From Vasconcelosia minhoensis LEGE 07310 (GTDB taxonomy: Bacteria > Cyanobacteriota > Cyanobacteriia > Phormidesmidales > Phormidesmidaceae), in NCBI RefSeq assembly GCF_015207255.1, contig NZ_JADEXG010000043.1:1-47678 (forward strand): a stretch of 47,678 bases of DNA, written 5' to 3'. The notes under the pieces were generated by a model. The model was not told the DNA's origin. It did no database searches and saw only the letters and a list, made by a program, of their open reading frames with translations. Within the stretch, counting starts at the first letter, position 1. The number at the start of each line of letters is the position of its first letter. Of this stretch, positions 42,849-47,678 are shown in pieces. The position numbers were made by a program, and so were the translations under genes.

Positions 42849-44549
42849 ATGATGAGTTTTGCCAAACGAGCCGCGATCGCGATCGCAACGCCGGTTGCCG
42901 TCTATGCCACTATCCCTAACGCTGCTAGGGCAGCCGTATTTCGGCTTCAGGAAGCGACGGTGTCAGACATCAACAAAGCCTTCGATGCTGGAGCCCTATC
43001 ATCGGAATCGCTAATTCAGCTGTATCTGAACCGGATTGAGACCTATGACGACGAACTGAACTCGATTATTAGGGTCAATCCAAACGCGCTTGAAACTGCC
43101 CGGGCGCTGGACCTAGAGCGCCAGATTAAAGGCCCCAGGAGCCCGCTGCATGGGATTCCTGTCATTCTCAAGGATAACTATGACACGTTTGACTTGCCGA
43201 CGACGGCAGGGTCGGTTGTGCTCAAAGGGTCGATTCCGCCCGATGATGCTTTTACCGTCAAGCAGTTTCGCGACGCGGGGGCGATCATTTTAGCGAAGGC
43301 AAATATGAGCGAGTTTGCCTCTGGGGTTCCCGGGGGCTCGCTACAGGGGCTGACCCGCAACCCCTATGAGCTAGACCGCAGCCCGTCTGGCTCTAGCGGT
43401 GGTACGGGCGCGTCGATTGCCGCTAATTTCGGCGTGATTGGGACAGGGAGCGATACCGGCGGCTCGATTCGCGGTCCCGCTGCCGCCAACGGCCTAGTCG
43501 GCGTTAAGCCAACCCTGGGACTCACTAGCCGGGATGGCATTATTCCCCTCGCCCTCTCCTTTGACGTTGGTGGGCCGCTCGCCCGTACGGTGGAAGACGC
43601 CGCGATCGCGCTGGGTACCATGGCTGGGATCGACCCCAGCGATCCGGCAACTCTAGACAGCGCCAGTAAAACCTTCGACGATTACACCCCGTTTTTAGAC
43701 AAGGATGCGCTCAACGGGGCTCGGATTGGCGTTGCGCGGGACTTTTTTGGTCGCAATCCCGAAGTAGACCAGATTATTACAGACGCGATCGCAACGTTGG
43801 AACAGTCGGGTGCAGAAATCGTAGACGCCCTGTTCTTCCCAGAGGAAGTGATTGAAGATAAAGGCACTATCTATACGCGCATCCGCTGGCCTGAATTTAA
43901 AGCGCAGATTCCTGACTATCTGGCCACGATTGGCGACGAATATCCTAAGACACTGGCTGAAATCATTGAGGTGGCGGAGCAGGATGACTTTTTTGAGACC
44001 TATTCGACCCGTCTAGATCTGTTCAGGGTAGAACAGGATAGCGTACCGCTCACCGATCCAGATTATATCGATGCGCTCACCAATGGCCGTGCCCTGGTCC
44101 GCAATTCTGCGCTCAATCTGCTGGAGCGTAACAATCTCGATGCGCTGATCTATCCCACGTCGGGCTGTCCAGCTAGCCCACTCCCGGGTTTAGAAGATCC
44201 CACCTATATCTGTGAGCCTGGCCCATCGCCGACTAATATTGCCAACATTTCTGGATTTCCGGATGTTCAGGTGCCCGCTGGATTTACGTCAGATGAACTG
44301 CCCGTCTCGCTTTCTTTCTTCGGAAAAGCCTATAGCGAACCAACCTTACTGGGGCTGGCCTATGCCTTTGAGCAGGCAACTCAGGTTCGAATGCCGCCCT
44401 TACTCTTCCCAGCACTAGCAGGTGAGGTCATTGAGTACGAGCCAGTCCCCGAACCGGGAGCGGCAGCCGCTCTGATCGGATTGGGTACTGTGCTGGTTGG
44501 TTTCAAGTTCACTAAGCGTCGGCAATGGCTCAATAGAAGAAGCGGGTAG
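42849..44549 (+). CDS. Secreted amidase with PEP-CTERM sorting signal
   Basis: The 566-residue protein has a signal peptide (ending NAARAA) and a full amidase domain: Lys in IPVILKDNYDTFD, cis-Ser loop SPSGSSGGTGASIAANFG and nucleophile Ser in GSDTGGSIRGPAA. The C-terminus has VPEPGAAAALIGLG, a hydrophobic stretch and RRQWLNRRSG. This is a PEP-CTERM signal, normally removed by an exosortase during export. Amidase enzymes are usually cytoplasmic, so a surface-bound one suggests use of extracellular amides. No exosortase gene is in the window. It resembles the other two amidases only within the catalytic core. Confidence 0.85.
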   Translation: MMSFAKRAAIAIATPVAVYATIPNAARAAVFRLQEATVSDINKAFDAGALSSESLIQLYLNRIETYDDELNSIIRVNPNALETARALDLERQIKGPRSPLHGIPVILKDNYDTFDLPTTAGSVVLKGSIPPDDAFTVKQFRDAGAIILAKANMSEFASGVPGGSLQGLTRNPYELDRSPSGSSGGTGASIAANFGVIGTGSDTGGSIRGPAAANGLVGVKPTLGLTSRDGIIPLALSFDVGGPLARTVEDAAIALGTMAGIDPSDPATLDSASKTFDDYTPFLDKDALNGARIGVARDFFGRNPEVDQIITDAIATLEQSGAEIVDALFFPEEVIEDKGTIYTRIRWPEFKAQIPDYLATIGDEYPKTLAEIIEVAEQDDFFETYSTRLDLFRVEQDSVPLTDPDYIDALTNGRALVRNSALNLLERNNLDALIYPTSGCPASPLPGLEDPTYICEPGPSPTNIANISGFPDVQVPAGFTSDELPVSLSFFGKAYSEPTLLGLAYAFEQATQVRMPPLLFPALAGEVIEYEPVPEPGAAAALIGLGTVLVGFKFTKRRQWLNRRSG

Positions 44550-44616
44550 GGCCGAGTAAATCAGCTTGGCTCAGCTTTTGGAGGCAGTTGTTTCAGATTG
44601 GAATGTGGCTCCGTTG

Positions 44617-45014
44617 CTAAGAATTGTTCAAAAGCTGATGCATCTCTTGAACAAAGCCTGCTGCATCTTGGAGCAGCTGTTCGACTTGCTCAGGCTCGAA
44701 AGTAAATAAAACTAGATAGTCTGCTGTTTGGCGACTTTCAAAGGCACGATCAAACACCTTGCCCCATATGGAGGCTAAATGTCCTGGTTTGACCAGCTCC
44801 CGGTGAACTGCGCCTCTCAACCCAGAATGTTTGGCAACTGTTTTCCTCGTTGAAGCATGACTGCGCTAGCTGCATAGAAGCAAGCATAATAGGCACGATT
44901 GACGGCAAAGTCTAACCGGTCTGCCTGAAGTTCTGACCGAGCCGAATCTAACGCCTGAGATGCTTTCTGCAGCAGATAGTCGATGATGGCTTCAGATTGG
45001 GAATCTTTCCTCAT
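44617..45014 (-). pseudogene. HEPN-domain gene split by a one-base frameshift
   Basis: The first part (65 codons, ending at 44817) reads ALDSARSELQADRLDFAVNR then AYYACFYAASAVMLQRGK. The second (to 44617) reads LRGAVHRELVKPG, FDRAFESRQTADYLV and the C-terminal helix. They join perfectly if one base is restored in the A-run of CCAAACATTC (expected CCAAAACATTC, giving PKHSG). The whole would be a 130-residue HEPN protein, partner of the MNT gene upstream, whose stop overlaps the ATG at 45014. The cause could be a real inactivation, a phase-variable run or a sequencing error. Confidence 0.8.
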
Positions 45015-45397
45015 TAAGCCGCTACACCATGTCTGTCAATCTCATCGTGTATGGGAAGCAGACTGTAGGGGCCAGTCATCCATTCGGTACGAGTCACAAT
45101 CAGGGTGCTGATGACGACATCGTAGACTAGCTCTTGGTCAAAAAGCGTATCAGTAATCGTATTGCGCTCTTGCCAAGTCAGCGGTCGCCGAGTAAGCACG
45201 AGTAGGTCTATGTCGGACTCTTCGGTATCTTGCCCAGAGACTTTGGAACCGTAGAGAATGACCTGCTCTACTGGGAACTGATTGAGTAGTAAATCAACGG
45301 CTGCCTCAATGGCAAGCCGGTCATTCTCCTTTAACGGTAAATCAGCAATGATTTGCATAATGTAGGGAGATACTGGTTTACGCCTAGTTCCGATCAT
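45014..45397 (-). CDS. MNT-type nucleotidyltransferase (antitoxin partner of the HEPN gene)
   Basis: A 127-residue nucleotidyltransferase-fold protein with VILYGSKVSGQDTEESDIDL, the GSxV and D-x-D motifs. The true start may be the internal ATG at 45358 (MQIIADLPLKENDR). It overlaps the start of the HEPN gene by one base (TAATG). It is intact although its partner is frameshifted. This is the second HEPN/MNT pair of the window; the one at 1708-2473 is only distantly similar. Confidence 0.8.
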   Translation of the reverse strand: MIGTRRKPVSPYIMQIIADLPLKENDRLAIEAAVDLLLNQFPVEQVILYGSKVSGQDTEESDIDLLVLTRRPLTWQERNTITDTLFDQELVYDVVISTLIVTRTEWMTGPYSLLPIHDEIDRHGVAA

Positions 45398-45440
45398 AGC
45401 GGAATTTGCAATACGCTTGAGGTCTAAGTTAGCAATATAT

Positions 45441-46151
45441 CTACAGGTGAGCCTGAAAAAACGAGATCAGCTCTTGCCAGGCGTCTTTGGCGGCTGCCGG
45501 ATGGTAGGATGAACGCTCGTGGCAGAAGAATCCGTGATCGGCCTCTGGGTAGACCTTCAGCCGATATTCTTTGCCCAGTTCATCAAACCTAGCGTCGATT
45601 TGCCGAACGCGATCGCGCGAAATAAACGGGTCGGCTCCGCCAAAGAAGAGATAAACGGGCACCGTAATCTCTTTCACAGCCTCAATCCACTCATCCAACA
45701 CCATTCCATAGAAGGGGGCCGCAGCGGCAATGCGATCTGAGAATCGGCAAGCCGTCAAAAAGGTCAGCCCGCCGCCCAGGCAAAATCCTGTGACCCCAAT
45801 TCGCTCAGGGTCTACGTCTGCACTCGATGCGAGGTAAGCCAGTGCGGCCTCAAGGTCTGCTTCAACAGGCTGACCAAAATCCAGCCGCCACATCATCGCC
45901 GTCGCTGGCTCAACCTCGTCATAGCCAAAGGTATTGGGCGGTCGCTCTCGGTAGTACAGGTTTGGAGACAGCACCGTATATCCTTCATTGGCAATGCGGA
46001 CAGTGACTTCGCGGATATGGGAGGTCAGGCCAAAGGCTTCCATCAGCAACAAGATGGCAGGCTGGCGGCCAGTTTTAGCTGGTTTGCACAGAAAGGCAGG
46101 CATCTGACCGTCAGGCGTGGCAATCATCACTTCAGCAGTTTCAATCTGCAT
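45441..46151 (-). CDS. Dienelactone hydrolase family protein
   Basis: A 236-residue alpha/beta hydrolase. The nucleophile Cys is in GVTGFCLGGGLTF, the Asp in FGGADPFIS and the His in PEADHGFFCHERSSYHPAA. It starts MQIETAEVMIATPDGQMPAF, as in this family, and TAGGAGA precedes the ATG. Dienelactone hydrolases open cyclic esters of aromatic breakdown; many bacterial copies act on other esters. It lies 90 bases after the AraC-type regulator and in the same direction, which may control it. Confidence 0.88.
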   Translation of the reverse strand: MQIETAEVMIATPDGQMPAFLCKPAKTGRQPAILLLMEAFGLTSHIREVTVRIANEGYTVLSPNLYYRERPPNTFGYDEVEPATAMMWRLDFGQPVEADLEAALAYLASSADVDPERIGVTGFCLGGGLTFLTACRFSDRIAAAAPFYGMVLDEWIEAVKEITVPVYLFFGGADPFISRDRVRQIDARFDELGKEYRLKVYPEADHGFFCHERSSYHPAAAKDAWQELISFFQAHL

Positions 46152-46241
46152 GACTTTCTCCTAGAGAATCTGCTGACAGCTTAGAAACTGGGCGGTTTGG
46201 TCTCTAGAAGAAAATTGCGGCCTTTTAGAACATTCCTGCGC

Positions 46242-47150
46242 TCAGCCCTGATGGAATTGGGCAGGCGTCATCCCCACGATGCGTTTGAAGCAGCGAGTTA
46301 GATGGCTCTGGTCACAAAAGCCAACCCTAAGCGCAATTTCAGCCAGGCTCTGGTCGCTATGACGCAGCAGATACTGGGCCTGCTCGACCCGACGCTGCAA
46401 AATGTATTGGTGGGGCGTAGTTCCTACGCTGCGCTTAAACAGGCGGACAAAGTGGTAGGGGCTGATTTGCGCGATCGCGGCCAGCTTATTCAGCTTCAGG
46501 TCTTGAGCCAGGTGAGCGCTGATGTAGTCTTTAACCTGGGCCAGCTTCGCGTCAGACAGGCCGCCACCATAGCTGAATAGCCTGGGCTGGGTGGCACAAT
46601 AGTGCCGCAGCAGGTGAATGACCAAGGCGGTCTTGAGGCTGTCCACCATCAGCGGACTCCCGAGACCAGGGGCCTCTACCTCTGCGCTCAGGGCGGAGAA
46701 GATGTTGCAAATCAGCGGATCGCGGTCAGTCATGAACCGAGGGATCAGCTCAATCTGGTCGGGGTTGACCCAGTCTTGACCCATCTGCTCAAGTAGCTGG
46801 GGCTCAATGGCTAGTACCATAAACCCAGCCGCACTATCCCAGCTACAGCGATGGGTAATCCCGGCTGGAATCATCGCAATCGCTTCGGCCTGGCGCTGTT
46901 CTAGGCATCGTTTGCCGTCCAGCCACCGGTCGCCGGCAGCGCAGCGGCCCGATGCGTCAGGGAGCCCTAGCGCGATCGCGTGCAGGGTATGCCGATGCTC
47001 AGCCGTCGCAAATTTGGGCTGCTGATAAAGCTCTAAATGCAGGTCGTCCCAGCCTGAGCTGGAGAAAACAGCAGGGTTCGGCAGCAGCTGCTGGGTCGCA
47101 TTGGCCTGGCGGTGATCGAGGACCTGAATGTGCGGTTTCGCGTTCTCCAT
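46242..47150 (-). CDS. AraC-family transcription regulator
   Basis: A 302-residue protein with a cupin-like N-terminal sensing half and a C-terminal pair of helix-turn-helix motifs: DLKLNKLAAIAQISPYHFVR and SLAEIALRVGFCDQSHLTRC, ending RIVGMTPAQFHQG. The first half includes TLHAIALGLPDASGR and MIPAGITHRCSWDS. The ligand is unknown. It lies between a cupin gene and a dienelactone hydrolase gene, all on the same strand, which suggests a small operon with local control. Confidence 0.87.
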   Translation of the reverse strand: MENAKPHIQVLDHRQANATQQLLPNPAVFSSSGWDDLHLELYQQPKFATAEHRHTLHAIALGLPDASGRCAAGDRWLDGKRCLEQRQAEAIAMIPAGITHRCSWDSAAGFMVLAIEPQLLEQMGQDWVNPDQIELIPRFMTDRDPLICNIFSALSAEVEAPGLGSPLMVDSLKTALVIHLLRHYCATQPRLFSYGGGLSDAKLAQVKDYISAHLAQDLKLNKLAAIAQISPYHFVRLFKRSVGTTPHQYILQRRVEQAQYLLRHSDQSLAEIALRVGFCDQSHLTRCFKRIVGMTPAQFHQG

Positions 47151-47217
47151 AGGCTTATTTTACAAAGTAGCTCAGTCAAAGCGGCTCAGGAACCCGGCGG
47201 CTCAGCTACAGGATAGC

Positions 47218-47586
47218 TCAAAGCGGTCTGTGCTGAGTTTCCTCACCGGGGGTGATGAACAACATCGAGCAAGGTGCATGTACTTTGGCGGTGTGCCATG
47301 CCCCGCGCGGCACGAGCACATATGACCCGGTCGTACGCAGCGGTACAACCTGCTCCGCTCCATCCTGCTCCAGAATCAAATCGGCCTGACCTGAGAGCAG
47401 GCATACCAGCTCTTCTCCGGCGGGGTGCATTTCCCAACAGTCCCAGTCTTGGTCAAAGCTAAAGTGTGAAACGAGCCGTTTACCCCTGAAGTTGCCGAAT
47501 TTGGATGCGAGATCTTCGAAAACGCGATCGCTCACCGCAATGGGGATGGCCGGGAGTGCGTCATCATTTAGCGAGAGAAAAACCAC
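47218..47586 (-). CDS. Cupin-domain protein
   Basis: A 122-residue single-cupin protein with CWEMHPAGEELVCLLSGQAD (first cupin motif) and GSYVLVPRGAWHTAKVHAPC (second motif; metal His residues present). It starts at GTG at 47586 with no good ribosome-binding site, so the start is uncertain. Such proteins bind small molecules or act as simple metal enzymes. It lies upstream of the AraC-type gene in the same direction. Confidence 0.8.
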   Translation of the reverse strand: MVFLSLNDDALPAIPIAVSDRVFEDLASKFGNFRGKRLVSHFSFDQDWDCWEMHPAGEELVCLLSGQADLILEQDGAEQVVPLRTTGSYVLVPRGAWHTAKVHAPCSMLFITPGEETQHRPL

Positions 47587-47618
47587 TATAGAGGAGTAGG
47601 ACGCAGAGAATAGATGCC

Positions 47619-47678
47619 ATGACCCCCGAGCAAAACCAGCAGCTGCAAGCTCATGTCAGCGAAATTGCCAAGCTCCTG
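47619..47678 (+). CDS. Transposase N-terminal piece cut by the window edge (possibly ISKra4 type)
   Basis: Only 20 residues are visible: MTPEQNQQLQAHVSEIAKLL. This resembles the start of cyanobacterial ISKra4-type transposases. Inverted repeats cannot be checked because the element continues outside the window. Confidence 0.4.
   Translation, partial: MTPEQNQQLQAHVSEIAKLL

Noticed and set aside
1-47678. CRISPR arrays, tRNA or rRNA genes
   Set aside because: Read through on both strands by eye; no regular repeat-spacer array, no tRNA-like cloverleaf and no rRNA segment was noticed.

Overview
The window comes from a cyanobacterium able to acclimate to far-red light. It carries a whole FaRLiP (far-red light photoacclimation) photosynthesis cluster, about 13.8-41.1 kb. 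GC-rich coding DNA and many HIP1-type GCGATCGC octamers also fit a cyanobacterium. I cannot name the species from sequence alone.

Layout. (1) 0-5.1 kb is an accessory island, almost all on the minus strand. It has the edge of an IS630-type transposase, a cut-short sulfur-binding-type restriction protein, and a chain of toxin-antitoxin modules (VapC/VapB, HEPN/MNT, ParE/ParD and an orphan VapB copy). Five partial copies of the 5' end of one phospholipase-D-like gene separate these modules. A two-gene C39-peptidase unit lies among them. (2) 5.2-13.6 kb looks like a partly decayed catabolic cluster for amides, ureides or N-heterocycles: a single-Cys Asp/Glu-racemase-like protein, a PuuE-like deacetylase, two amidases, a BMP-type binding protein and a PyrF-PyrE fusion with an Asn at the catalytic Lys site. 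It also has remnants of an M20 carbamoylase, an isochorismatase-type hydrolase and an amidohydrolase. (3) 13.8-35.7 kb holds the FaRLiP structural genes. psbA3 reads rightward. A long leftward run from 25.6 to 15.6 kb carries three ApcD-type genes, apcB2, apcE2, psbD3, psbC2, psbB2, psbH2, an unnamed 48-aa membrane protein and a DUF1257 protein. Rightward psbO and nblA and leftward psbV follow, then rightward chlF, psaA2, psaB2, psaL2, psaI2, psaF2 and psaJ2. (4) 36.1-41.1 kb is the rfpB-rfpA-rfpC control unit. (5) 41.2-47.7 kb has a desaturase-like membrane di-iron protein, a secreted EF-hand peptide, a PEP-CTERM amidase, a frameshifted HEPN/MNT pair, a dienelactone hydrolase, an AraC regulator, a cupin and the start of another transposase.

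How it works together: the phytochrome kinase RfpA and the response regulators RfpC and RfpB should switch on the cluster in far-red light. ChlF then makes chlorophyll f, and the paralogous PSI, PSII and allophycocyanin subunits rebuild the photosystems and the phycobilisome core. The most unusual points are the psbO, psbV and nblA paralogs inside the cluster, the 48-aa membrane protein, and one ApcD-type subunit without the bilin cysteine. A sequence motif is shared by the three promoter regions of the structural genes, and a 22-bp tandem repeat lies upstream of rfpB. The start codons given were chosen from Shine-Dalgarno sequences and family N-termini; several differ from the longest open frame.
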